Notes: generated by a model not told the origin, from the letters alone. DNA of 64,000 nt from Marasmius tenuissimus (GCA_029532415.1 JAQOTA010000035.1:372001-436000); one strand, 5' to 3'. Numbered from the stretch's first letter, positions 23,395 to 34,388 are shown. Program-made: numbers and translations.

Positions 23395-23643
23395 CTATGA
23401 TTGTATGTGAGAAACTGGGATAGGGGCTATAGGGGTCAGAGATACTCGTCATGATGGTTGTGTTGTCACAGTCAGAGGTGTGAACAATTAGGACAGAAAT
23501 AGAAATCCTAGGCATCAAGAAGGTGTAGTCACTTTTGGTAAAGGTTGTTTCATGGGACACCGGAATAGGAATCCTTGGGGTCAGGAACATATAATGGCTT
23601 GTGGTAGTTGTTTTGTCGCAGTCAGCTGTGGGCAAGAGCCCAC

Positions 23644-25679
23644 CCTGAAATGAATAGGAATTGTGATGCATGAGTGTACACATATCTGGCTATGGCTTAG
23701 ACACAGATCCCCATCATCCCAAAGCCTTCTGTGTCAAGCTTTCACCAACGCAAGTATGTTAAGCCATCCCTGAGCTAGAGAGAGGGTTACATGAGTATAC
23801 TCAAGTCTGAGCTAGGCTCAAGATAGTACAGTGCCTAGATTATGACAAGTTCAATAAGCAAGTCAAGCTTTAACCCTGCAGATGCAGACTGTTGTTTGTT
23901 ATGATTCACCTCCACCTCCACCAACAAGCACCCACACAGATGCCCTTCCTACACCCGACTTATCATCTTCCTTCCTTTCTTCCCACCCATTCAAAGATCT
24001 CCATTCACAACTCCACAGAACAAGTGGAGCTGCACACCTAGACCACAGCTCCAGACCATGCTGAGTAACACTTCCACATGTCATTCCTGGGTCACATTAT
24101 ATGGACAGCCACAACAACTCACACAATGTTTTTACAGCCACTCCTACAACAACTCAGTACAACCAAGAGTGACTCACATGCCCACAACTCAGCGTGTAAG
24201 GTGCGCTATACTTCTCACCAGAGTTGCGAGTGTTGACCTCTGTCTATTCTGTAAGATAGGCGAGGCACGGTGTACAGGCAACAGTGAAAGTAGAAAGTAA
24301 AGGTGAAAAAGGTAAAGAATAGTAAATAAGAAGTATGGCATATGGCATATGGCATACGGCATATGGGTGCTCTAATAGCCAGAGGCATTACACAGCACAA
24401 TGCAGAATGACTCTGGGCCTAGACAAATTCCAGTATAAGAACATCCTGTACATACAACCTTTTCCTTAGCTTAACCACTTGGTAAATACACCAGTAAATG
24501 CCCACCTTGACTTTCAACCTTCAACCGTCAACCTTTGACCTTTGCCCTTGCTTGACGGGTGACTTGAGAGGCAGTTGACTATGCTATTGTATCATTGGTC
24601 CTGTGAGTTTTAGAATGCAGTCAGCAACAAAGATGATTTGGGATTCTTTGTTGTAAATCTGTAAGATACAAGCAAATGTTTCTAACCAGTCAATGTCATG
24701 CTGTTTGGTTGTTAGTATAGATTATCTGACATTATTCCAAATATCTCACTTTCTCATGGCTGTTGGAAAGCCTCGCCCACAGTGAGCTCAGCATTACCAA
24801 CAGTTTGAGCTTTGCTCTTGGTGTTGTATTGGTATCTGTTGGAAGACCAGCTCAACCTATTAAAAATTATCAGCCTAAGTCCGAGAGGTAGATCTTACCA
24901 TCAACAGTATAAAAAACAACAGTTTCACAAATTTTTCAGTCCTCAATAATAGCTCAGGTCAAGGGGATGATGAATGCATAACCACCTGGGGCCTTACTTT
25001 TGTGTTAATTCTCAGGTATATCAATAACTTTGTTTGTACAGATGTGTTTTGGTAACTGAATAAAGGCTTCTGTTATCTTGTTCTGTCAGGAAGCCTGGAG
25101 CCCTGCACAATCACCCTACCCTCCACAGGAGTTTCCTGTACATCCCACACCATTACCAATCCTTCTATGGAAGGCCAGACAGTCACACTTCACCATCAGT
25201 GATGGCTACTGATACCCTCCAGGAATGTTGGCAAACACTTAGGGTTATGTACTTCCATGGTTGTGCGATCTTTGGGGTTCCATCTGGTACAGGAAAAGAC
25301 AAGCCCAGTGAGGCTTTGAGAGTATCTACTTCCATATGGTGATGGTAGCAGCCAATGTCATGAATAAGTGTGCGTGAAGTCAAAATCTCCCCTCCCATTT
25401 CCACTTGCCGAGTAAGTTTAACAGTCAATATCTAAACTCATGTTTTCAAGAATCACCTTTAGGCTTAATATCACTTGTTTACTCTGCATAAAGGACTAGA
25501 TTTGATCTGTGTAGAGGTCGGTTGAGGGAACTTTCTATAGCCTACCTCAAACTTTCCGTATACAACAGGGGCCCGTGGATTTCCGTCGGGATTCCCACAA
25601 CTGACGTGTAAAGGAGCAGTGTTACTGTCAATCAACCGTAATGTGAGCTTAGTATGAATAGATACTTCGTATATAGGGC
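23644..25679. other. No recognisable gene; short repeats
   Basis: This is the region beyond the truncated 5' end of the Thr-rich pseudogene. At 24334-24366 there is a tandem heptamer TATGGCA repeated about four times. At about 24510-24560 there is a run of CAACCTT/TTGACC words. Frames are short and unconvincing on both strands. Confidence 0.4.
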
Positions 25680-27017
25680 CATACGACCTCACGTAGTGGT
25701 CTCCCCCGCGGCCTTCTGTAAAGCCTCTGGTCCATCCATCATATCACGTTCACATAAAGCAATGGCCCAGTTGGCAAAGGTTTTCGAGGTCAAATGAGGG
25801 CCCAGATCATCAGAAGGCACGCTCAAGAATGTACAATGGACTCCGTGTGAGAATGAATAGTAGAATGGTATTTTGAGTTGAGGGGTGTACATGGCAGTGA
25901 CTACAAACAAATTGTTGAAGCCATCAGAAGAAGATTTTGTGGTGGATGTTGATTAATGACAACAGGTTGGTTGTTAGTGCCTCCTGTTCTAGCTTGACGT
26001 CCACATCCTGCTTCAGTGACTTCAGTCTGAACAGAGATTTTTGAAGAGGCAATGTTACACTGACTGTACCCCTTGGAGGAAAGGGAGAAGGGTCTGAAGG
26101 CATCACGTGGAGACTAGGTGCTATACAACCTCAGAAGATGGTCACCATCAACTTGAGGTGAATATCACTGATTTGAAAGTCAAAAATTTGACCATCTTCG
26201 TGTAATGCACTGATAAATGCTCTCTGATGGTTCTAGCACAGCCCGCACAGGTAACGAGAAGACACCAAAGAATAAAATGACACTAATACATATTTGTTTT
26301 GTCCAAAATAGACCATATAACCCTCACAGAAGTGGCATATTCTAGTCCGAGCTATTTCTGGCTGAGTGGAGCTGTGTGTGTGTGTGTGTAGATCAATCAC
26401 ATACTCCCATCGAATGTTAGAATATCGTAAATCGTTATTTAGCATAGCAAGTGTCTAGATTCTCTCATGAATAACGAATGCGAGGGAAAGACCCGCCAAA
26501 ATACAAACTTTGTGCTTGCACCGGCGGAGTCCGATGCCTGAAGGTGGATAAGTCAGCGTCATTGAGCCGATAGGGCGCACTCTTGGTTTGTGTCTTATGC
26601 CTAGTAGGGATCTCAGCCTTGCGTCGAATCTATGAAGCCTCTCATATTGGGAAGGACGCTATCCTGGCCTGGCTCTGTACGTAGATGTGAGCCTTTCAGT
26701 GCTACAGTGCCACAGAGCACAAGTTTCTCAATCTGCGACTAGCCAGAACTTTAAGTCAGAGAAAATTTAGGTGAAGTGAAGCCTTGTGACTGCTTCCGTG
26801 CTGTAGTTGAAACTGTGGCTGTCTATCTATCTTACGCAACACGAGAACGGTCGGCAGCATTGTAGTGATCATGATGGAATCTGAGACTGATATAATTATA
26901 TTGAGTGGGTAAGCCTAATTATGAGACGTTCTAGCACCTCTACCCCTCTTTCCCGCTGACAATTAGTCTCGTTCACGTTTTTCAACGGTCACGGTTTACA
27001 AAAGCTGGAGGCCCCCG
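25680..27017. repeat. Duplicated upstream flank of copy C (pairs with 12460-13789)
   Basis: This matches the flank of copy A block by block (see that entry), with indels. A (TG)8 microsatellite at 26373-26388 expands a TGTGTGT seen in the copy A flank near 13145. Minus-strand frames at 26106-25924 and 25910-25689 read like protein over short stretches but are interrupted, so any gene here is dead. The leader CAACGGTCACGGTTTAC lies about 20 bp before the ATG of copy C. Confidence 0.7.
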
Positions 27018-28561
27018 ATGGCAGATATCGCAATAGATTACCCTCGGCAAATCGTCGTCGATGACACAGACTCTCGAATCACATACGAAACCGGTACATG
27101 GGACTTTGACCTGTCCAGTTTCGACAGAGTCGGGGTCTTCGGGAGGCCATACAACGAAACAATGAAGGGTACGAACTCAGCCAGCGCAAGTTTCACGTTT
27201 ACTTTTGAGGGTATGTCCAGTCTCGCTGTAGGATAATTTTTGCTTTCGGTCTCACCTCGTTCAACGTTAATGTCAGGCGAGTACATTCGTATAAAGGGTG
27301 CGAAGGATAACAGCAAACTCCCACTCGCGGCCAACTCCACAGATCCGCTAGATCTCCTCCCCAAGTACACTTGCCAGATTGACGGCAGAGCTATTGCACC
27401 TGTCGCTTACATCCCCTCGACTTACGTTACCACCAACGTTGTCCTTTGCGAGCAATCCCACCTTGCGAAGGCAAATCATACGATATCAATGAATATCAGT
27501 GTGAGTAATCCCGATACACAGATATTCTGGTTGGATTCAATCGAGTACGCCCCTTTGGAGGGAGCGAACTTGACGAGTCAGGTGTTGAAGGTGGATTCGA
27601 GCGATACAAACTGTATTTATCATAACAGCACGGGCGATTGGCAAGTTTTATCTGCTCTCAACATAACGGAAGCGGCAGGGGCGAGCATGTCCTTCAAATT
27701 CAATGGTGCGTCTCTCTCGTTCTATATACTTTTCCTATTTTGGACGCCCTCTCAATAAAATCACCAATTGACGACTCGACAGGTACCTCTGTATCCCTCT
27801 ATGGCACCAACCTCATAACCTCCGCCAACGGCCCGTTTAAGTTAAGCACTACAGGCTCCTACTATATCGATAGTGGTGCCTCCGTCTCCTTCGATATCCC
27901 AGCTTCAAAGCGTGTGCCGTTCATTGGTTCAGGAAACAACTTTACAGCGTGGAGTAACCAACTTTTATTCACCACCGGCCCAGGACTTGATGGCAGCAAA
28001 GAGCATGAAATAGTCATTACCTACACCGGCGTAAACGGTGGCACTGTGGCACCGCAGTGGTTAACAGTTGACTATTTCCTTGTGGGCAACAATGGTTCGC
28101 AGGTCAAGGGAAATCCATCTGAGTCTGGAGGAGGGGGAAAAAGTGTTGATAACGGGATGGGGAAGACCGGGAAGCCGACGGGAGTGATTGTGGGAGCCGT
28201 GGTGGGCGGTGTATTCGGCCTCCTCCTGATCGCTGGGCTGGTTTGGTATGTTATGAAGAAACGAAAGGGGAAGGACAGCAATCCGAGCGGTTTAAACTAT
28301 GGAGAGTCACTCGTGGCAGAAGCTTGGAGAGGTGAACCTTTACCACGGGATTCTGGTGCACTTGGAGCTGGCACTGGAGCTAAAGAAAGCGGGGATGCAA
28401 GGAGAACAAATTTTGCGGATATGAAGCATGCCCAGCGGGAGGTGGTCAATCAACAGATCTCTCGGGAGATGGATACTGGGTCTGGTTATAGCCAGGTCGC
28501 TGGAAGCTCTTTACCGCCGGGGGCCTCAACCGTCGCACCACCTATTTATACACCATGGTGA
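27018..28561 (+). CDS. Single-pass membrane protein with two beta-sandwich-like units, copy C
   Basis: Exons 27018-27210, 27277-27705 and 27783-28561 give 466 residues. The introns (66 and 77 nt) match those of copies A and B in position and phase. Unit one contains IVVDDTDSRITYETGTWDFD; unit two contains KVDSSDTNCIYHNSTGDW. The blocks KYTCQIDGRAIAP, FWLDSIEYAPLEGAN and LDGSKEHEIVITYTG are intact. A Gly/Ser linker leads to a helix at about residues 341-365 (VGGVFGLLLIAGLVWYVM), then KKRKGK and a tail ending APPIYTPW. It is closer to copy A in the ectodomain and upstream flank, and closer to B in the tail. No damage was seen. No signal peptide lies at the start; the positive cluster after the helix would place the N-terminus outside. 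Confidence 0.88.
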
Positions 28562-31450
28562 TGTTCCTTATAGGTAGATATAGTCCCATGAAAGCTCACA
28601 TGACCTCGCACGACGGGCAGGCCAGGTTTGCACGATCGTAATTCTGAATGTCGAAGGGATTCGTAAAAATGAAAAATTCACGACTTACTTTTGTGGTTGT
28701 AAAAGGATTCAACACGACCATAAAACGAATCGTAAAAGGTTCATGCGCAAGCTATGACGTAGTAGGCCGTATGTGAAAATATTTTACGAGGCCAAATAGT
28801 TTTTTTACGCCCGAGAAAAAATGGCTTTTACGATTGAAGAAAGTGGTTACCGAGGGATTCCCGCCAAATCTTCGCTGAAGAAGACGCTGTCCAGAGCCTG
28901 TACAGAGTCACAGATTATTACTATTTTGGATACGGAATTGCGATTTTTTTGAAAGTTTCTCTCCGCGGGCTCTGAGCAGCAGCTATCGCGATTTCTTCAT
29001 GATAGAAACATTTAAATAGTGAAAAAACCTTAACCTGATTTTTTGAGTATTTTATGTTCCTCCCTCGTAGTGTCGGGCAGCAACCGAGGTGGGCACGAGA
29101 ATTGCAAGATTTTTGGGTCACGGTTTGTCACTCGCGGCGGCCTGATGGCGATCATTTTGTGAGCGTGTCCACATCACTCCTCAAACTCCCTCTCAGCTTC
29201 CTTCACTCATTGAGCTCGCTCTATGGCCCCTCTCCCCCTATATGTTGGTAATTAGGATCTACCAGTATAGCTTCAAATGGAAATGTACTTGTCCCTCTGT
29301 ATCCGATGTATCAATCAATGGTTCCTGAACCGTCACGCCCTTATCACACAAGAAATTCTGAGGTTTTTCAGCTCTCATTCCCGTTCCTCTTATTCTGTGG
29401 GCTAGCGTTGCTAATGACAAACTCATAGGTACTCTAATATGCTTAGAAAAAATTCCCGAAGCAGGGAACTGACAAAAACCCCTTTTTCTAGACAAAATCA
29501 CATATTCCTCGCCATCGCACATCGTGTGACGAGATAGTATTGAGCTCGCAAAAGATATCGTTAAGCGGTGGGACAGGTGACTGGTTGGACCGAAATTTTG
29601 AATTCGGCACATCCCTCGGCGACTCGGGACAAGCTGAAAGTTTTCGGCGGTTCGGTGGGTGAGTGGTGGTCTCACAGCTATTTAAGAATCCCCAGCATAT
29701 CTTCGCACGACTCCAGGAATTTGATCTGTTGACATGCCAAACACGACCACGTGTGGATATTCCCAGACTGGTGTTTTCTGGGAAGGTGTGCTTTGCTCGC
29801 GCCCACTTTGAGGCAGAGGGAACTGATTAAACGAAGAAACGGGTGATTGTAGTAGGAAATAGTAGCTCAACGGGAGTCAAATTGAAAAGGTACGGGTAAT
29901 TCGGGGCAGAAAAGGGAAAATAGTATTCCAATTTCAGGTTCCGAATTCGAGGAACGAGAATTAGGCTTTTTCTGTCCTGGAAACAATCAATTTCTCACCA
30001 AAGGTTAAGATGTGAGAGTTTTCTACCAAATATAGTCCAAATTGCTGCCCTTTCCGGCCTCTCCTTCCTACTTTAGTTCGTTCTTCTCACGCATCTCCTT
30101 TTTGGATGAGCTTCAATGCTGAGCCAGAAGCTGTATCTAATTCGGTCATTTATTCACACGCCCTCTGGAAGCCCTGTGCCCTGTCACCGACATAAACGTT
30201 GGGTTCACTGTTCACTCATTCTCTTCCCCCTAAACCCATTCCATTTGCCTTGCTTACCATCACTCGCATATCCACTTAAAATCTCAGGACAGACAGGCCA
30301 GCGGTTTTCTTGGACCCTCCAAACTGCATGGAATGGAGAACAGCACATCGGCACCTCCAGAACCCAAGGTAGATGCTCAATCTTGTCTGGCAGATGAGTG
30401 TATATGTCACCACGATATTGCCGGCCTTGAAGTTCTGCTAGACCCCTTCTGCCATCAGCAACAGTTTAGATTTTGTCCTCAGTTCTCAGGATAGCCCGTT
30501 GCTAATTTTTGTGATTGTCTTTCTCTTTTACACCGCTCACAACGTCTGCCTCCTGCATTATTTCTCATACATATCAGGGGTTCATAAGCCAGGGCTTACA
30601 TTCTATCTTTCATTGTGCATAGAGGTCGATCCCTTTCACTTCCGACCAGTAATGCTCAATGCGGCATCCCTGTTGAGAACCGGCAACACTTGCATGGCTG
30701 TGGACAGTGGCACTTCCAGCTTAGACACATCAAATACAACAAATCACTGTAATCCGGCTCGCGCAATGGAGTAGTTCAGTGGGTCCACGCAAACATTGTT
30801 GATGGGGGACCCGGGAAGCACCCCCAAGACCCGCCCCTCGGATTTCACCCTCATCTATGTACGTTAGCTTGGATAGACTTTACTCAATTTTGCCACCAAG
30901 CTACCTTATTCGGGGTGATTTTCCCCAAATTTCTTCTTAATCACAGTAAAAATGCCGAGGAAAACACTCTCCGGTCAGCGGCGGCAGGCTCAATATCGAC
31001 ATTCCCCGTGTCCTTCTTGCTTATTACTAGGATCCCATCACTGCGCACAATTTGGGGCGGCGCTGAAGGCGTCGTCACCTACGTTAGATGGCATTGACCT
31101 CGCGCTGACATGATCTCTGCTACATTATACCTGGACTGAGATTGACTAGTTTTGGGCTCTCATCTATATTATTCTGGGACAGGCTCTTAGGGGAGCCTCT
31201 CGGGCCCTGTTAATGAATAGATCAACGGGCATAACCTTGCGGTTTCAGACTCTCAGTGAATACTGTTGTTGTGAGGGTGGAGTTATCAGAGTGACACCTA
31301 ACAGTTCGGCAAATAATGAGGGTAAGGAGTTTTTAGACGGATATAGCACTCTAATGACCGGTCAATCCGATGGCTTGCACAATGAAATCAGCACACCTAA
31401 CTGTTCAGTAGCTTCAGGCTGGGTCTACAATGACCGCAATCGGTGCAGAA
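28562..31450. other. No recognisable gene; AT-rich and repeat-like
   Basis: 28640-28860 has several TCGTAAAA/TTTTACGA words in both orientations, possibly an old inverted-repeat element. 29680-29765 carries a coding-like fragment (separate entry). 29900-31450 has only short frames with no family resemblance. Confidence 0.35.
29680..29765 (-). pseudogene. C-terminal gene fragment ending 'RRYAGDS', copy 1
   Basis: The minus strand reads HVVVFGMSTDQIPGVVRRYA then GDS and a stop, followed by AATAGCTG. A plus-strand segment at 32276-32358 reads HVQLFGVSVDQVPVGVVRKY then ARDS and a stop with the same following bases. Many differences between the two are at third codon positions, so both probably derive from a translated gene. 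The family is unknown to me and the rest of the gene is not recognisable. Confidence 0.5.
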
Positions 31451-31452
31451 TA

Positions 31453-31967
31453 GGCAGTTTGCGTGACACGGGTAGCGTGCGAAAAGCATTGCGTCACACG
31501 AACCGTTCGATACTTTGCATGATTTTGTGTTGCGTGAGACTATCTTGAAACTCACTCAGTTCCTCTAATCCTGCAGCAATACTCCTGATTCAAATGCCCT
31601 CAAAGCAAAGTATTTTAGGCTCTCAGCCATCAAACATACAACGATTTGTTGCTAGACCGACCAGGAGGGGCTGTAGACTGACAAGACTTTGACCTTGACG
31701 TCATCAGCCAGTGTATCGTTCGTGCCGAGGTTGTGTTGAGCGGGCATCTATGGTGAAGTTAGCGAGAAAGAAAAGGGTTTCGGTGTGGTACGAGCATTTT
31801 TGTATCTCTCTGCACTGTATACTGTTGGGTCAGCATGATTTTCAGTGGAAGATGAACATAAATTTTTTAGGTCGTGGTGGCCGCATGCAACGCAAAATCA
31901 TGAAAAATATCGAACGGTTCGTGTGACGCAATGCTTTTCGCACGCTACCCGTGTCACGCAAACTACC
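31453..31967. mobile_element. MITE of the GGCAGTTTGCG family, 515 bp, TA target duplication
   Basis: Long terminal inverted repeats (about 85 bp, few mismatches) begin GGCAGTTTGCGTGACACGGG on the left and, read inward, GGTAGTTTGCGTGACACGGG on the right. TA flanks it at 31451-31452 and 31968-31969. The internal part aligns with a second copy at 43160-43672 (shared GACCAGGAGGrGCTrTAGA). No coding capacity. The near-identity of the two arms suggests fairly recent movement. Confidence 0.92.
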
Positions 31968-31969
31968 TA

Positions 31970-33123
31970 ATATCTGTTAAGACTTCTTTGAGCGTCTCTG
32001 GTGTTTGAAGCCCACCGGCCAGATTGGTGGTCTTGGCCGCCTAGTCATCAAATCTGTGTCTAAGATGGCTGCAACATTCCCGAACAGATTCCAACCACTT
32101 GAAAACCATGAAGCTCAGTGCTCATGGAATTTACACCACCAAAGGTGTCGAGGACTACTCGACTCTTGGCCTGAAAGCACCCCTCAATCAGGTGGTCAAT
32201 ATGTCTTTGTTGCAGATGCTCATCTCGGATTCTTTGACTTCGGACCCGCCGGCGGAGCCGGCTGATACCCCAAGTTATTTGCACGTGCAATTGTTTGGCG
32301 TGTCAGTAGATCAAGTTCCTGTCGGAGTTGTGCGAAAATATGCTAGGGATTCTTAAATAGCTGCAAGCCGATTTTTTTCCGGTCCAACACAGATTTGGGT
32401 TTGGCAGACCAACCTGGGACCCGTGACGCACCGTGACATTTGGGCTCAACAACGGGGTCTGTGACCCGTGACTGTTGTTTTACTCGGAATGGTACAGTAG
32501 TCCTGCGGTTCCGAGTATCGGAGATGTTTGTGGGAGTGGCCAGGCTCAGAAAAGGGAAGGGTCATGTTCTCATCCCTGTTGTGAGCTGTTCAGTCAAATG
32601 CGAGGGATATACTCAGCCAGACATGTAGGAAATAGTGCGGATGGTATGGTTGAACAACAGCCACCTGCGCCTAGCATATCACGCTTAAAAGAGCACCTCT
32701 TTGCCGATCAAAATGTTCTATACGCCTATCCAGCAGTATTATCCTGTGCTCATGCTCGGCTGAAAATGCGATTGATACAAGGGATTAATTGAGTGGAGCT
32801 ATGTTGGTTACATGTCTTCGACGGGGGCGGAATGGATTCCGCCTCGTAGATTGTGGACGGAGTTTTTTCGAGACTTGACCAGATCCATAAGAGCAAGAGA
32901 GAGGATTTGGGCCCCTCTGATCGACAGCCACCTCAGCATCTCCTACCAGAAGTTGGTGTTTTTTCCTCGGGAAAATACACAGAAAATTGTTATACTTGGA
33001 TAAACTGTTAGGCCATCGGAAGCAACTGGAAAGCCCAGCCCACCTGGCGAGATTATAACTTTTGTACGCTGAGAAACCATTGCGTGTAGCTCGAGACATG
33101 TATAAACTTCCGAGATAATGTAT
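31970..33123. other. No recognisable gene
   Basis: Apart from the fragment at 32276-32358 and a stretch at 32400-32500 rich in GTGACCCGTGAC-like words ending in a GGAATGGTACAG phrase similar to the 11365 MITE end, I see no gene. The GGTACAG phrase could be the remains of a related MITE, but the other end is missing. Confidence 0.3.
32276..32358 (+). pseudogene. C-terminal gene fragment ending 'RKYARDS', copy 2
   Basis: This is the plus-strand counterpart of the fragment at 29680-29765, in opposite orientation about 2.6 kb away. The frame extends upstream to about 32099 without a recognisable domain. The two fragments may bracket an old element or be independent copies of a gene tail. Confidence 0.45.
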
Positions 33124-33210
33124 TCCCACTTAGCTCAATGATAGAGCGCTTCAGTAGCATACTTAGCACGTTGAATGAAGAGATCGATCGTCCAAGTTGG
33201 CTAGAGGGAA
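33124..33210 (+). pseudogene. tRNA-Thr-derived pseudogene (loop now AGC)
   Basis: This aligns with the tRNA at 20970 over its full length. However, the acceptor has an A-A mismatch (TCCCACT against AGAGGGA), the D-loop has lost its GG, and the T-arm is altered (TCCAAGT loop, weakened stem). The anticodon position reads AGC instead of AGT. An intron-like insert is retained. With several structural bases lost it is unlikely to be charged. Its 3' end lies 274 bp from the stop of the convergent Thr/Gly-rich gene. Confidence 0.75.
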
Positions 33211-33484
33211 CTAGAAAGGCTACTGATCAGAAGATTTTCGTACCCTTTTGAACCATTGATGAGCCAAAGGTCATGGAATTTACAATTTGTTTACAACAAC
33301 ACGGTTTTCAAGATATCCGCATATACAAGTATATACACTATTCGGTCACAGAGACAGAAACGAGAAAACAACAGACAAGAAAAATACTCTGGAAGCTGGA
33401 ACGTCGCTACTCCTTCACTCAATAGCGGACGTCATCCAACTCCCCCCAGATCCCTGACTACATTGGGCTTCGTAAAAGACTCTC

Positions 33485-34306
33485 TCAGAGAAAACCGGCA
33501 CCAGCATTGAGCTTGAGACCGACACCGGTACCCGCATTCACACCAGCGTTGACACCGACACCTAGTCCTGCACCTGTATTTGCGCCAGTGTTGACACCGA
33601 CACCGGCACCGGCACCGGCACCTGCATTCACGCCATGATTGACATCGACGCCGGCCCCGACACCTACGCTGACGCCAGTATTGACACCGACGCCAACGCC
33701 ACCACCATTTCCTCCGCCAACGCCAGCGCCGACGCCGACGCCAACACCAACACCAACACCGGCGCCCAATGTCGTCATCGGATGGTCATAATCATCATCA
33801 CAAGGACTGGTGGTAGGAGTAGGAGCCCAATACGTCGTGGTAGGCGTCCAAGTAGTGGTAGGCGTCCAAGTAGTGGTAGACGTCCAAGTAGTGGTAGACG
33901 TCCAAGTAGTGGTAGGAGTCCAGGTGGTGTAGTGATCCGTTGTCGTGGTTGTCTCGTCGCAATCTTCCGTGGTATGTGTGGGTACGGTCCAGGTTGGTAT
34001 GGTGGAAGTGATGATGGTGGTAGGGTTAGGAATTATCCATGTTGGAGAAGTGTAGTGATTTGTGGCGGTCGTGGTGGGATCGTCGCAGTCGTCTGGAGAC
34101 TGGTGGTCATTCCCAAGACCAAGTCCGACACCGACATTAGCACCGACGCCAGGACCGGCACCAGCACCAGCACCGATGCCAGCACCAACGCCAGCACCGA
34201 CACCGAGACCAGTACCGACACCAATGTTAGCTCCGAGGCCGCCTCCAAGGAGAGGAGAGGCGAGAACAGCTGGAAGCACGAGAGTGAGGGCGAAGATGAA
34301 GTTCAT
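33485..34306 (-). CDS. Secreted Thr/Gly-rich repeat protein
   Basis: One exon of 273 residues starts at the ATG at 34306. A signal peptide is clear (MNFIFALTLVLPAVLASP, cleavage expected after AS). Then comes a Gly/Ala/Val dipeptide-rich region (GVGTGLGVGAGVGAG), a middle with DDCDDPTTT and EDCDETTTTTDH motifs, five WTPTTT-type hexapeptides (33841-33930), CDDDYDH, and a long second Gly/Val/Ala/Asn region ending LNAGAGFL. The signal peptide and DCDxTTT motifs tie it to the Thr-rich gene at 40173; here Gly-rich arms replace much of the Thr-rich body. A TATATAA box lies at 34395-34389, 83 bp before the ATG. Probably a wall-associated or extracellular structural protein; no enzyme motif is present. 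Extremely low complexity means homology searches will mislead. Confidence 0.8.
   Translation of the reverse strand: MNFIFALTLVLPAVLASPLLGGGLGANIGVGTGLGVGAGVGAGIGAGAGAGPGVGANVGVGLGLGNDHQSPDDCDDPTTTATNHYTSPTWIIPNPTTIITSTIPTWTVPTHTTEDCDETTTTTDHYTTWTPTTTWTSTTTWTSTTTWTPTTTWTPTTTYWAPTPTTSPCDDDYDHPMTTLGAGVGVGVGVGVGAGVGGGNGGGVGVGVNTGVSVGVGAGVDVNHGVNAGAGAGAGVGVNTGANTGAGLGVGVNAGVNAGTGVGLKLNAGAGFL
33841..33930 (-). repeat. 18-bp coding tandem repeat (WTPTTT), five units
   Basis: Five 18-nt units of the form GTCCAAGTAGTGGTAGGC (plus strand) encode W-T-P/S-T-T-T on the minus strand. Units differ by one or two bases. This is the sort of array that changes copy number by slippage. Confidence 0.85.
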
Positions 34307-34388
34307 TGTAGTGGAGCTCGGTGAGTGGGTAGAAAGAGAATTAGACCTCGATTGTGATCTGGAGAACTTACAGAGATTGAAGCATAGT

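Larger units (their letters stand above)
21311..23643 (-). pseudogene. Thr-rich secreted protein, 5'-truncated, broken by a MITE and a solo LTR
   Basis: On the minus strand this matches the intact gene at 40173-41265 along nearly its whole length. Shared are TADCDxTTTTS, the TSDCDDxTT-type repeats, and the C-terminus ending IELNVL-like before TGA at 21313-21311; homology continues past the stop. The first about 30 residues, including the signal peptide, are absent beyond 23643. Two insertions split it: a 390-bp MITE (21725-22114) in exon 2 and a 983-bp solo LTR (22412-23394) at the intron 3' end. Near the C-terminus a deletion (after GHYTLPTA) introduces a TGA. The body of exon 2 otherwise keeps long open frames, so the damage is fairly recent. 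It cannot be exported without its signal peptide. Confidence 0.88.

Noticed and set aside
24334..24366. TATGGCA tandem as a telomere-like or regulatory array
   Set aside because: Only about four imperfect heptamers, not a telomere motif, no gene nearby.
32400..32500. A second copy of the 286-bp MITE
   Set aside because: Only a right-end-like phrase (GGAATGGTACAG then TA) is present; no matching left end was found.
33841..33930. Regular short repeats resembling a CRISPR array
   Set aside because: Units are contiguous 18-bp coding repeats without spacers in a fungal genome.
33635..34324. Long plus-strand frame opposite the Thr/Gly-rich gene
   Set aside because: It is the antisense of a low-complexity repeat gene; the minus strand has the signal peptide, TATA box and family motifs.
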